From JANQEA01 sp964466035 (lineage in GTDB: Bacteria; Bipolaricaulota; Bipolaricaulia; UBA7950; UBA9294), in the NCBI GenBank assembly GCA_964466035.1, contig CAYXLR010000003.1:62001-126000 (forward strand): a stretch of 64,000 nucleotides of DNA, read 5' to 3'. The position numbers were made by a program, and so were the translations under genes. Shown here in pieces: positions 1 through 7,314 of the stretch (its first letter is position 1; each line of letters begins with the position of its first letter). The notes below the pieces were generated by a model. It saw only the letters and a list, made by a program, of their open reading frames with translations, had not been told where the DNA came from and searched no databases.

Positions 1-494
1 AATCCCTGGGAGAGAAGGTCCTCGACGATCGGACGGTCGAGAGGAAGGTCGGGACGGTCGCTCCGAAATCGGTGTACGACCTCTGGCTCACGGTCGACCG
101 AAGCGATCTCCACGACGCGGTCGCCTATCTGTGTGCGGAGTACAACCCGCACCTGACCGTGATCTCGGGCGACGATCTCGGCGACGACGTCGCGTTCAAC
201 TACCACTTCACGACCGGCTGGGGGGAGCGGTACGGCGAGGCGACCCTCACGATCCGGACCGTCGTGCCGAAGAACGACTTCCGACTCCCGACGATCTGCG
301 ATCTCCTTCCCGGAGCGCAGACATCGGAGCGGGAGAAGCACGAGTTCTTCGGACTGGAGGTCGAAGGGATCCCCGACGACCGGAACCTCTTCCTCCCCGA
401 GGACATGACGATCCATCCGTGGCGGAAGGACCTCCAAGCGGAGACCGACAAGCAGGTCAAGCGGTTGGTGAAGTGGGAGGAGCGCGATGAATAA
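1..494 (+). CDS. Group 4 [NiFe] hydrogenase / complex I-like NuoC (30 kDa) subunit, 5' truncated
   Basis: This is the 3' part of a NuoC/EchD/MbhK-like subunit, part of the peripheral arm of a membrane-bound hydrogenase or complex I relative. The frame is open to the window edge from base 3, and the GTG at 72 has no ribosome binding site, so the true start lies upstream. The 30-kDa signature is visible near the C-terminus (EREKHEFFGLEVEG, then DDRNLFLPED). The stop lies inside the next gene (8-base overlap), which indicates translational coupling in the hydrogenase operon. The small NuoB-like subunit and any antiporter-like subunits would lie upstream of the window. Identity is secure; start is unknown. 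Confidence 0.85.
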   Translation, partial: SLGEKVLDDRTVERKVGTVAPKSVYDLWLTVDRSDLHDAVAYLCAEYNPHLTVISGDDLGDDVAFNYHFTTGWGERYGEATLTIRTVVPKNDFRLPTICDLLPGAQTSEREKHEFFGLEVEGIPDDRNLFLPEDMTIHPWRKDLQAETDKQVKRLVKWEERDE

Positions 495-1743
495 CCGTTC
501 GATCGACCTCGAGGTCGGTGGGAGCACCGCGTGCTACTCCGTGCCAGTCGGGCCGGTCCATCCGGCCCTGAAAGAACCGATCCGGTTCCAGTTCGAGCTC
601 GACGGCGAGCGGATCGTCGGCGTCGACATCAAGCCCGGCTTCGTCCATCGCGGGATCGAGTACATGGGGATGCGGCGGAACCTGATCCAGACGCTGTACC
701 TCGCCGAGAGGATCTGCGGGATCTGCTCGATCTCGCATCCGCTGGCGTTCACGCAAGCGGTCGAGAACGCCGCGGGGATCGAGGTCCCGCCCCGAGCGCA
801 GTACATCCGAACGATCATCGGGGAGCTGGAGCGGATCCACTCGCACCTGCTCTGGGCCGGGATCGGCGCGCACGAGCTTGGGTTCGACACGCTGCTGCAC
901 CTGGTGTGGAAGGTCCGCGAGAAGGCGATGGACCTCCTCGAGCAGCTGACCGGGAACCGCGTCGACTACGCGATCCCGATCTTCGGCGGCGTTCGGCGCG
1001 ACATCCCGAAGGAGAAGGCGCCGCTCGCCTACGAGGCGCTCGACTACTACAAGCGTCTGCTGCAGGACCTGATCGACGCGTTCCTTCACGACAAGTCGGT
1101 CGAGATGCGAACGCGCAATATCGGGGTGATGACCTACGATCAGGCGGTCGCGCTATGCGCCGTCGGTCCGACGACCCGCGCGTCCGGCGTGAAGAAGGAC
1201 GTCCGCGTCGACATGCCGTACCTCGCGTACGCCGACATGGACCTGCACGCGATCACGCCGGAGGACTACGGGACCGAGCCGATCGGCGACGTGTTCGACA
1301 ACATCATCGTCCGTCTCCTCGAGGTCGGCCAGGCGATCGAGATCATCGAGTTCTGCCTCGAGAACCTCCCCGAGGGCGAGCTGACGTCGATCCCGAAGGT
1401 CCCCGCGCTCCTCGCCGCGCTGAAGAAGGCGAGCGGCGAGGGGATCGGGCGTCACGAGGCGCCGCGCGGAGAGGTCTTCCACTACGTGCGGCTCGAGGAG
1501 GACGTCGAGGAGATGGCGGTCTGGAAGGTGAGGGCGCCCACGTACGGGAACTTGATCGGTTGGGTGCCGAAGTTCCTCGGCGACGAGGTGGCCGACATCC
1601 CGATCGTCGCGGCGTCGATCGACCCGTGCATGTGCTGCATGGACCGGGTGCACCTGGTCGACGGTGTCGGAGCGGAGTCCGTGAAGACGAAGACGGAGCT
1701 CGTCCGGCTGTCGCGGGAGAAGACAAGGAGGATCTGCGGATGA
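487..1743 (+). CDS. Group 4 [NiFe] hydrogenase large (catalytic) subunit, NuoD-related
   Basis: This is the 418-aa large subunit of the EchE/MbhL/HyfG kind. Both nickel-binding motifs are present: ERICGIC with Cys77 and Cys80, followed by His84, and DPCMCCMDR with Cys381 and Cys384. Respiratory NuoD lacks these cysteines, so this should be a real hydrogenase making or oxidising H2 and coupled to ion pumping. The C-terminal motif has an extra cysteine (Cys383) directly before the second ligand, where relatives usually have Ser-Cys. About 34 residues follow the last ligand. The gene overlaps its neighbours on both sides (8 and 4 bases). Physiological direction, probably ferredoxin-linked H2 evolution, is inferred from the family. 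Confidence 0.92.
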   Translation: MNNRSIDLEVGGSTACYSVPVGPVHPALKEPIRFQFELDGERIVGVDIKPGFVHRGIEYMGMRRNLIQTLYLAERICGICSISHPLAFTQAVENAAGIEVPPRAQYIRTIIGELERIHSHLLWAGIGAHELGFDTLLHLVWKVREKAMDLLEQLTGNRVDYAIPIFGGVRRDIPKEKAPLAYEALDYYKRLLQDLIDAFLHDKSVEMRTRNIGVMTYDQAVALCAVGPTTRASGVKKDVRVDMPYLAYADMDLHAITPEDYGTEPIGDVFDNIIVRLLEVGQAIEIIEFCLENLPEGELTSIPKVPALLAALKKASGEGIGRHEAPRGEVFHYVRLEEDVEEMAVWKVRAPTYGNLIGWVPKFLGDEVADIPIVAASIDPCMCCMDRVHLVDGVGAESVKTKTELVRLSREKTRRICG

Positions 1744-2735
1744 GCGCAACCATCGTGCACGCCGTCTGGCAGGGGATCGTGATCCTCTTCGGGGGCGCGC
1801 TCCTCGGGATGGTGTACAAAGGGTTCGACCGGAAGCTCGCGGCGCAGATGCAGGGCCGGATCGGCCCGCCGCTCAGGCAGCCGTTCTACGACGTCGTCAA
1901 GCTGATGGTCAAGGAGAACGTCGTGCCGGATCACGCGGTGGGGTGGCTGTACAACCTGATGCCGCTCCTGTCGCTCGCCGCCGTCGGGACCCTGCTGTTC
2001 TACCTTCCGCTCGGCGGATTCAAGCCGCTCCTCGGCGGATACGGGGACCTGATCCTGATCCTCTACCTCCTCGCCGTCCCTTCGCTGGCGATGGTCGTCG
2101 GCGGGTTCGCCGCCGGCTCGCCGTTCGCCACCGTCGGCGCGCAGCGCGAGATGGTGATGATGATGGCGTACGAGTTTCCGCTCGCGATCACGTTCCTGTC
2201 GATCGCGTGGCGGCTGTCGGTCGTCCTGCCGGGCCAGCCGATCTTCTCCCTGACGACCCTCGCCGCCAACCCGCTGTGGGGGCTCGTCGGACCGATCGGA
2301 TTCATCGGGCTGCTGCTACTGTTCCTGTCGCTGTTCATCGTCACCCCGGCCGAGCTGGCGAAGATCCCGTTCGACATCCCCGAGGCGGAGACGGAGATCG
2401 CCGGCGGGCTGCTGGCCGAGTACTCGGGACGGAACCTGGCGATGTTCTACCTCGGCGACGCGATCAAGATGGTCGCGATGGCGTCGCTGATGGTCGCCCT
2501 CTTCTTCCCGTACGGGCTGGCGAACCTGTTCCACGTCACGGGCGCCTGGGGCGGGCTGATCGACGTCGCCTTCTTCCTGGTGAAGGTGTTCGTCGTGATC
2601 TTCGTCGCCGTCATTACTGTGCGGGTCGGATTCGCCCGGCTGAAGGTCGGCCAGGTGACCCGCCTGTTCTGGCTGCCGGTTACCGGGGTCTCCCTTCTCG
2701 GGATGCTCCTGCTGGCGCTCGATCGATTCGTCTAG
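1740..2735 (+). CDS. Membrane-bound hydrogenase NuoH-like membrane subunit
   Basis: This is the 331-aa integral membrane subunit of the NuoH/EchB/MbhM family, which joins the hydrogenase arm to the ion-translocating membrane part. The start ATG at 1740 overlaps the preceding TGA (ATGA). About eight hydrophobic helices are visible. The family motifs GRIGPPLRQPFYD (around residues 40-52) and PAELAKIPFDIPEAETE (around residues 204-220) are intact; the second carries the charged residues of the quinone-site-like cavity. In group 4 hydrogenases this cavity is thought to transmit conformational coupling rather than bind quinone. A strong AGGAGGA at the stop codon serves the next gene. Confidence 0.92.
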   Translation: MSATIVHAVWQGIVILFGGALLGMVYKGFDRKLAAQMQGRIGPPLRQPFYDVVKLMVKENVVPDHAVGWLYNLMPLLSLAAVGTLLFYLPLGGFKPLLGGYGDLILILYLLAVPSLAMVVGGFAAGSPFATVGAQREMVMMMAYEFPLAITFLSIAWRLSVVLPGQPIFSLTTLAANPLWGLVGPIGFIGLLLLFLSLFIVTPAELAKIPFDIPEAETEIAGGLLAEYSGRNLAMFYLGDAIKMVAMASLMVALFFPYGLANLFHVTGAWGGLIDVAFFLVKVFVVIFVAVITVRVGFARLKVGQVTRLFWLPVTGVSLLGMLLLALDRFV

Positions 2736-2743
2736 GAGGAACC

Positions 2744-3148
2744 GTGATCTTCGGAACGCTCATGAAGCAGCTGTTCAGCAAACCGGCGACGAACCCGTTC
2801 CCGGTCAAGTACATGCCGCGTTCGGTCACCGCCATGTTGAAGAAGGTCGCCATCGGCCAGGCGACGATCCATCCGCCGATCCCGACGCCGAAGGACCTGC
2901 GGGGGAAGATCGCCTACGACCGGGAGACGTGCATCGGGTGCGGGCTGTGCGCGCGCGTCTGCCCGGCGCGCGTGATCGAGCTGTACAAGCCGGAGGGGGA
3001 AGAGAAGAACAAGATCCGAATGTACGTCGCCCGCTGCACGTTCTGCGCGCAGTGCGTCGACGTCTGTCCGGTCAACGCCCTTCAGACGACCGAGGAGTTT
3101 CTCCTCGCCGACACCGATCGCTTCTCGGAGAACCTGATCGTACAGTGA
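2744..3148 (+). CDS. Membrane-bound hydrogenase NuoI-like 2[4Fe-4S] ferredoxin subunit
   Basis: This 134-aa electron-transfer subunit (EchF/MbhN type) has two [4Fe-4S] motifs, CIGCGLCARVCPA and CTFCAQCVDVCPV, with the CxxCxxCxxxCP spacing. It should carry electrons between ferredoxin and the NuoB-like proximal cluster. The start is GTG at 2744, eight bases after the previous stop and directly downstream of AGGAGGA. It is the last gene of the operon: the NuoC-D-H-I order matches the end of Mbh-type operons, and two inverted repeats follow the stop. Confidence 0.9.
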   Translation: MIFGTLMKQLFSKPATNPFPVKYMPRSVTAMLKKVAIGQATIHPPIPTPKDLRGKIAYDRETCIGCGLCARVCPARVIELYKPEGEEKNKIRMYVARCTFCAQCVDVCPVNALQTTEEFLLADTDRFSENLIVQ

Positions 3149-3151
3149 TTC

Positions 3152-3217
3152 GCTGAAGGCCTGCCTTCAGCAAGGAAGAGAGACATGGGCGGGCGCCACC
3201 CGGCGCCCGTCCTTTCG
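3152..3217 (+). terminator. Tandem inverted repeats ending the hydrogenase operon
   Basis: GCTGAAGG (3152-3159) pairs with CCTTCAGC (3164-3171). A second, stronger stem has arms at 3187-3197 and 3202-3212: 11 pairs including one G:T, a 4-base loop, and TTT after it. The second looks like an intrinsic terminator. It lies between convergent genes and may act in both directions. Confidence 0.7.
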
Positions 3218-3246
3218 CAACTCGCAGGATGGCCTCAGTCGATTCC

Positions 3247-4515
3247 CTAGTGCCCGACGGAGGCGTCAGGCTCGCCCGACTGGTCACTGCCGGAACCTCC
3301 TTCATCTGCAGTCTGGTCGTCTTTGGTGTCTGACGAGCCTGCTTTCGCGATTGCATCGGCGAGGCGCCCTAGGGCTTCCCGCATGCTCTGGGGCTTCTCA
3401 CGCTTGGATTTCCTATCCTTTGCCTTGGTCTCTCGTTCTTTGCTCTCGTTCCAGAGGTTCAGCAGGATTTGCCTAGTGTCTAGGATGTGTGAGTTCGCTT
3501 CGCAATAGTACTCATTCCTCCTAACGGAGAGGCTGAAGAACAACGCGCCAGGTATCAACGCGACAACGAACACCGAAGACGCATGCTGGATCCCTTGCAC
3601 GATGAACGCCGGCCACGCCACGGGTACCATAGTACCGCTGGGAGCGGTCACACCGACGCTGAGGGCATAGTAGAGGGCAATGGGCAGTGATACAGGACTC
3701 GATGCATGGAATGCGCTCTTCGCCTCCCACATTGCGTAGTACGAGAACCCGAACCCCAGTGAGAGGACAAGGAACAGCGTAGCCAGCCCGGCGAGCGATA
3801 CTGGGATGCAAAGGTGTCGGACCGCACGTGACACGCCGGATTCGTGGTTCTCATCAAGAAGCGATTTCGCAAGCCATCTTCCGGCTGTCTCGATCTTGCT
3901 CCGGGTCTCCTGCTCACTAATCTCAAGCTGCACATTCGCTGCAGCCCAAAGCCGAATTGCATGAAGCGAGGTTCTGAGAAGGAGGCCTGGCAAGACAAAC
4001 GGGTCCATCGCCCAGCGCAACCCGACGATCGTCACCAACGGGATACCCACTCCCAGTGCTGCCCACGCAAGGGGCCACAATGCCGCCTTGCTGCCCAAGA
4101 GCGAGATAGCCAGCAGTATTGCTCCATACACAAGAGCAAGCAGCCAGACGAAGAGACGGCTTCGTGTAGCTTGGCGAGCACCGGTAAACGCTGTTCGAAA
4201 CAACGTTAGGATCGTGTTGGAAGCGTCGTAGACCATCACACTCGGGAACCCAACGAAGTAGTAGAACGGCAGAGAGAGTGGGAAGGATGCAACGAGGATC
4301 CGAGGTTTCCCGAGGAGAAGCCCCACAATGGGAAGAAGGGCAAGCACCCACACGTGCTTCAGCCAATCGAGTTCTGTCTGTCTTCCCTGTACTGCAAGGA
4401 GCCAAAACCAGAAGGCGAGGGCCGGAATCCTCCAGAAGACGACCTTCTTGATCAAGCCAACTGCGCGCTTGCTGGCTTTGCGGACTCGCTCTCGCACTGA
4501 GGGTCTATCTGTCAT
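3247..4515 (-). CDS. Multi-pass membrane protein with a degenerate K+-channel-like pore loop
   Basis: This gene encodes a membrane protein of about 422 aa that I cannot assign to a named family. Four or more hydrophobic segments lie in the first 200 residues. A pair of helices then flanks the loop ALYYALSVGVTAPSGTMVPV. This has the length and pattern of a two-TM potassium-channel pore, but the filter TVGYGD reads TAPSGT. The C-terminal 90 residues are a charged, Lys/Glu-rich tail ending in a Gly/Ser/Asp-rich stretch. The ATG at 4515 was chosen; an in-frame TTG at 4620 would add 35 polar residues, and neither has a clean ribosome binding site. GC content and codon use are below the neighbours, which suggests acquired DNA. 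Confidence 0.6.
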   Translation of the reverse strand: MTDRPSVRERVRKASKRAVGLIKKVVFWRIPALAFWFWLLAVQGRQTELDWLKHVWVLALLPIVGLLLGKPRILVASFPLSLPFYYFVGFPSVMVYDASNTILTLFRTAFTGARQATRSRLFVWLLALVYGAILLAISLLGSKAALWPLAWAALGVGIPLVTIVGLRWAMDPFVLPGLLLRTSLHAIRLWAAANVQLEISEQETRSKIETAGRWLAKSLLDENHESGVSRAVRHLCIPVSLAGLATLFLVLSLGFGFSYYAMWEAKSAFHASSPVSLPIALYYALSVGVTAPSGTMVPVAWPAFIVQGIQHASSVFVVALIPGALFFSLSVRRNEYYCEANSHILDTRQILLNLWNESKERETKAKDRKSKREKPQSMREALGRLADAIAKAGSSDTKDDQTADEGGSGSDQSGEPDASVGH

Positions 4516-4701
4516 ATCCTTGAGATTGTAGTCTACATATGACGCTGTGTCTGATCCAAGGATTGACTCCTCCCTCCTCTTTGCGTTTGTCGAAGCAGCA
4601 ACTCGATTGCGAAGTCTCAAGCTCGGCGAATCGGAGAACCCTTACCGCATTCATCGGACACACGGAAGCTGTGCCACAGCGTGAGGCCCTTCGAGGTCCC
4701 G

Positions 4702-4935
4702 GCGGCGATTCTTACAGCTCGTCCGGGGCACGGACGTCCAGCCAGGCGCGCAACTTCCCTGCTAGGCTGGTCGCTGCATCGATCGCATCGGCGACGTCCG
4801 AATCCGTCACGGGTGCGGCGTCGTAGATGTCGTTGTGTCTCTCTCCTGACAGACTGAGGAAGTAGTCGATGTCTTCGGCTTCCGCACCCAGTGTGTCGGC
4901 CAAGGCTTCCAGCGCGACTTGGTGGTGCCTTCGCG
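4702..4935 (-). pseudogene. Truncated duplicate of the HEPN gene (3' half)
   Basis: These 234 bases match bases 5170-5403 exactly or nearly so (offset 468). They encode the last 73 residues of the HEPN protein, from RRHHQVALEA to the stop at 4712-4714. The copy ends abruptly at CGCG where the 85-bp spacer repeat begins, so the 5' half, start codon and promoter are missing. Confidence 0.85.
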
Positions 4936-5169
4936 CGGAGTTCCGGGGACACAATACCTAACCCGCGTGAGGGCTCTCGCTCTTCCTTGAACTACGTGCC
5001 CTAACCCGACTGCATCGTCAGCGGCGATTCTTACAGCTCGTCCGGGGCACGGACGTCCAGCCAGGCGCGCAACTTCCCTGCTAGCCGAGTTCCGGGGACA
5101 CAGTACCTAACCCGCGTGAGGGCTCTCGCTCTTCCTTGAACTACGTGCCCTAACCCGACTGCATCGTCA
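4936..5169. repeat. Two copies of an 85-bp spacer with a REP-like motif, around a short HEPN fragment
   Basis: The 85-bp unit occurs at 4936-5020 and 5085-5169, differing at only about two positions. Each begins with C(G/C)GAGTTCCGGGGACACA, contains CTAACCC twice, and ends ACTGCATCGTCA directly before the HEPN 3' end. Between them, 5021-5084 is a third copy of only the last 17 codons of the HEPN gene plus its stop. The unit is therefore the natural downstream flank of the HEPN gene, amplified together with progressively shorter pieces of it. The GTTCCGGGGACACA core resembles ends I associate with REP or IS200-like (Y1 transposase) elements; that link is from memory. Confidence 0.8.
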
Positions 5170-5179
5170 GCGGCGATTC

Positions 5180-5617
5180 TTACAGCTCGTCCGGGGCACG
5201 GACGTCCAGCCAGGCGCGCAACTTCCCTGCTAGGCTGGTCGCTGCATCGATCGCATCGGCGACGTCCGAATCCGTCACGGGTGCGGCGTCGTAGATGTCG
5301 TTGTGTCTCTCTCCTGACAGACTGAGGAAGTAGTCGATGTCTTCGGCTTCCGCACCCAGTGTGTCGGCCAAGGCTTCCAGCGCGACTTGGTGGTGCCTTC
5401 GCGAGCTGGTCACGCGATAGCCCTCAACCCGGAGGGCAATCCGGGCGCTACTGAGAATGGCGCAGTATGCCTGTTCGAGCCGGGTCCTGTTGGGATTGGC
5501 TTCGAGGTTGGCAGCTTGAAGCCTCTCCTCGATCGCCCCCAGATGGCGGGCGACCTCGCCTGACGTGAGTGCCTCACGCGAGAGCTCACCGCTCAACTCC
5601 ATGTCCTGCAGGCTCAT
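5180..5617 (-). CDS. HEPN-domain protein, probable toxin of a HEPN/MNT pair
   Basis: This 145-aa all-helical HEPN-type protein is encoded directly downstream of a nucleotidyltransferase (32-base overlap). That is the arrangement of MNT/HEPN (type VII) toxin-antitoxin operons, where HEPN proteins are RNases neutralised by AMPylation or binding. Near residue 103 it has GERHNDIYDAAPV. In HepT toxins the catalytic motif is R-x4-H; here the residue five after Arg is Tyr, so the classical His is missing and RNase activity is uncertain. The pattern R-x4-Y-D resembles a known HEPN subgroup. The start ATG is at 5617, inside the antitoxin gene. Partial copies of its 3' end lie downstream. Confidence 0.75.
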   Translation of the reverse strand: MSLQDMELSGELSREALTSGEVARHLGAIEERLQAANLEANPNRTRLEQAYCAILSSARIALRVEGYRVTSSRRHHQVALEALADTLGAEAEDIDYFLSLSGERHNDIYDAAPVTDSDVADAIDAATSLAGKLRAWLDVRAPDEL

Positions 5618-6191
5618 GGCCCGAGTCTACGTACAGATCGATCCGTTTGCCATGGTGTACCCTTGACACAAAGGAGTCGCTGTCTTGGAGCGCCTGGCCG
5701 TACTCGGCGGGCTGGTAGAACATCGCGTTGATGTCGCGCTGTAGCACCCTCTCGGTCCTCCGTATCGCCGTACTGAGTTCCCTTCTCGTAGCTAGGCCGA
5801 CGACCATCAGGTCTACATCGCTGTCAGCTCGCTGCTCTCCACGCGCGTGACTACCGAAGACATAGGCGAGCTCAATCCCGCCGGCAAACGGCTTGAGCAT
5901 GTCCTTCAGGACATCTGCAAGCCCCACGGTCTTTCTCACAATGCCTTGAAGGTCTTCGTAGATCGGGCATTCGGGATCGAACCTGTAGACCACTACGTTG
6001 CCAACCCGTGTTGGGGCGATGATTCCGGCATCGCGAAGGGCATGAAGCTCGCGAATGAGCTGCCGGCTGTTGATTCCGGTCGTTCTCTCGAGTTCTCGCA
6101 GGTATACGCCTTCTGGCTTCCTGAAAAGCTCGCCGAACACGGTGCTGCGTGTTCTCGAGAAGAGGGTATCGGCAAGTGATTTTGTAGACAT
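5586..6191 (-). CDS. Winged-helix plus minimal nucleotidyltransferase (MNT), probable antitoxin and autorepressor
   Basis: This protein of about 201 aa has an N-terminal winged helix-turn-helix (roughly residues 10-75, with the recognition helix near TGINSRQLIRELHALRDAG) and a C-terminal nucleotidyltransferase. The catalytic motif GSHARGEQRADSDVDL fits GS-x10-DxD exactly, as in MntA-type AMPylating antitoxins. The ATG at 6191 is preferred over a TTG at 6203 because a perfect promoter ends 11 bases before it. The DNA-binding domain and the palindrome over the promoter suggest it represses its own operon. The HEPN gene starts within its 3' end. Confidence 0.8.
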   Translation of the reverse strand: MSTKSLADTLFSRTRSTVFGELFRKPEGVYLRELERTTGINSRQLIRELHALRDAGIIAPTRVGNVVVYRFDPECPIYEDLQGIVRKTVGLADVLKDMLKPFAGGIELAYVFGSHARGEQRADSDVDLMVVGLATRRELSTAIRRTERVLQRDINAMFYQPAEYGQALQDSDSFVSRVHHGKRIDLYVDSGHEPAGHGVER

Positions 6192-6231
6192 ATCTGTCTT
6201 CAATTGTAGACAGATATGTCTTCAATGTCAA
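6186..6231 (-). promoter_or_regulatory. HEPN/MNT operon promoter with embedded palindromic operator
   Basis: Read on the minus strand: -35 TTGACA (6231-6226), exactly 17 bases, then -10 TACAAT (6208-6203). The arms AGACATATCTGTCT (6186-6199) and AGACAGATATGTCT (6208-6221) form a perfect 14-bp inverted repeat with an 8-bp centre, covering the -10 and the start codon. The same stretch is also two adjoining 22-bp direct copies (6182-6203 and 6204-6225). It is a strong candidate operator for the winged-helix antitoxin. The UTR would be only a few bases. Confidence 0.85.
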
Positions 6232-6560
6232 GCGGCCAGCACCCCGCCGAAGCCGAATGGCCGTGAGCCGGGCGGAGTTCCAGGGACACAGGCGGCTTGT
6301 GCCAAGTCGCTTGCTTCGTGGGTCAGATCTCTACTTCTGAATTCTGATCGAAGGCGCAACAACGATTCCAAGGTCCTCTCCGCCCGACCTGGACGAGGAC
6401 CAGAAGATCGAGTGGGATAACAGGATCCTGGGACTCGGCCTCCGCCGGGCTGGCGGAATCGGCGGCCGGGATTCAAGATACGGCTCAGAGGAAACATGAA
6501 GCGTCAAGTGACGGCTGCGGCCGGTCCGGTGGAGGCAGCGAGATTCAAGAAGGGAGACGG
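6232..6560. other. Intergenic region with a REP-like motif, no gene seen
   Basis: There is no convincing coding sequence. At 6270-6288 the motif CGGAGTTCCAGGGACACAGG is a one-base variant of the GAGTTCCGGGGACACA motif in the spacer repeats at 4936 and 5085, so the HEPN/MNT locus is bracketed by this element on both sides. Confidence 0.5.
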
Positions 6561-7073
6561 ATGGACAACGAGAAGATTTCGTTTCGCGCGATCCGTTTCA
6601 TGCACGAGACCCTGTACGGGCTGTTCCGAGACGCCGAGCGCCCGTTGCGCGATGCAGGCCTGAAACCGGGGATGCAGGTTCTCGAGGTCGGCTGCGGACC
6701 GGGCTTCTTCACCCTGCCGGCGGCGCGGATCGTGGGCGAAACCGGCTCGGTCTTCGCCATCGACCTGAACCGGCACGCGGTCGAACACGTGCGGCGGAAG
6801 ATCGCGCAGGCTCGGGCGACGAACGTCCAGGTCGCGCGGGCCGACGCGTCGTCGACGGACTTCACCGATGGCTCCTTCGATCTCGCGTTTCTCTTCGGCT
6901 TGCGCAGAACTGTCGGCGGCATCGCCGCGGTTCTGGATGAGATGCACCGCGTCCTTCGCCCCGACGGTCTCCTGGCAACCGAGGGTCCGCTCGTCCCCTC
7001 GGAGGCCCCGTTCCTCTTGCACGCGAGCAAGGGGCGCATCCGGCTGTACGAGAAGGCGTCCGTCGAGTTGTAG
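6561..7073 (+). CDS. Class I SAM-dependent methyltransferase
   Basis: This 170-aa Rossmann-fold methyltransferase has motif I VLEVGCGPGFFTLPAA (around residues 40-55), an acidic loop FAIDLNR for the ribose, and motif IV/post-I features ADASSTDF and DEMHRVLRPDG. The small UbiE/Methyltransf_11 type covers many substrates, so no substrate can be named. It starts at ATG 6561 after GGGAGACGG and seems monocistronic. It is short for the family, but the usual C-terminal strand pattern (GRIRLYEKA) is present, so it is probably complete. Confidence 0.8.
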   Translation: MDNEKISFRAIRFMHETLYGLFRDAERPLRDAGLKPGMQVLEVGCGPGFFTLPAARIVGETGSVFAIDLNRHAVEHVRRKIAQARATNVQVARADASSTDFTDGSFDLAFLFGLRRTVGGIAAVLDEMHRVLRPDGLLATEGPLVPSEAPFLLHASKGRIRLYEKASVEL

Positions 7074-7130
7074 CGTCGTAGCGTCGTGGTCCTCTTCGAG
7101 GATCGGGGGACGCAAACTGCTGATCTGACG

Positions 7131-7160
7131 TTCTCCGCGCCCTCTGCGTTTGAGCTTGTG
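7131..7160. repeat. CTCTGCG-type dispersed repeat
   Basis: CGCGCCCTCTGCGTTTGAG is one member of the intergenic repeat family also seen at 8047, 47857-48128, 59441 and 60321. The next bases, TTGAGCTTGTG, are shared with the copy at 8047-8085. Confidence 0.6.
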
Positions 7161-7166
7161 CGGTTC

Positions 7167-7295
7167 CTAGACGATCTCGACGAACGACCGCTTGCCGACC
7201 TGGACGAGAACCGGCGTCGACCAGGGAATCGGAGTCGTGTCGAGCGTCCAGGTGTCGTAGACATCGCGGTCATCCCACCTCGATGAAAGAACGGA
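7167..7295 (-). pseudogene. Remnant of a second tyrosyl-tRNA synthetase gene (C-terminal S4 tail)
   Basis: On the minus strand the last 17 codons read STPVLVQVGKRSFVEIV-stop, almost the same as the end of the intact tyrS at 8096 (PPVLVQVGKRSFVELV). The 25 codons before them look like the end of an S4 RNA-binding domain but differ from the neighbour. No catalytic domain is present upstream, where the amidase gene lies on the other strand. It is a relic of a tyrS paralogue or of a tyrS duplication; the flanking CTCTGCG repeat is duplicated with it. Confidence 0.65.
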
Positions 7296-7314
7296 CATCG
7301 TCCATACTTGGTGC

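Noticed and set aside
531..2735. A 734-codon open frame overlapping the hydrogenase large subunit
   Set aside because: Only the part from 1740 encodes the NuoH-like protein; the first two thirds are an Arg/Pro-rich shadow of the large-subunit gene in another frame.
4936..5169. Possible CRISPR array because of spaced repeats
   Set aside because: Only two 85-bp repeats, and what separates them is a fragment of the neighbouring HEPN gene, not a set of unique spacers; no cas genes are near.
6228..6497. 89-codon frame upstream of the methyltransferase
   Set aside because: Arg/Pro/Gly-rich product without features, overlapping the REP-like motif; judged non-coding.
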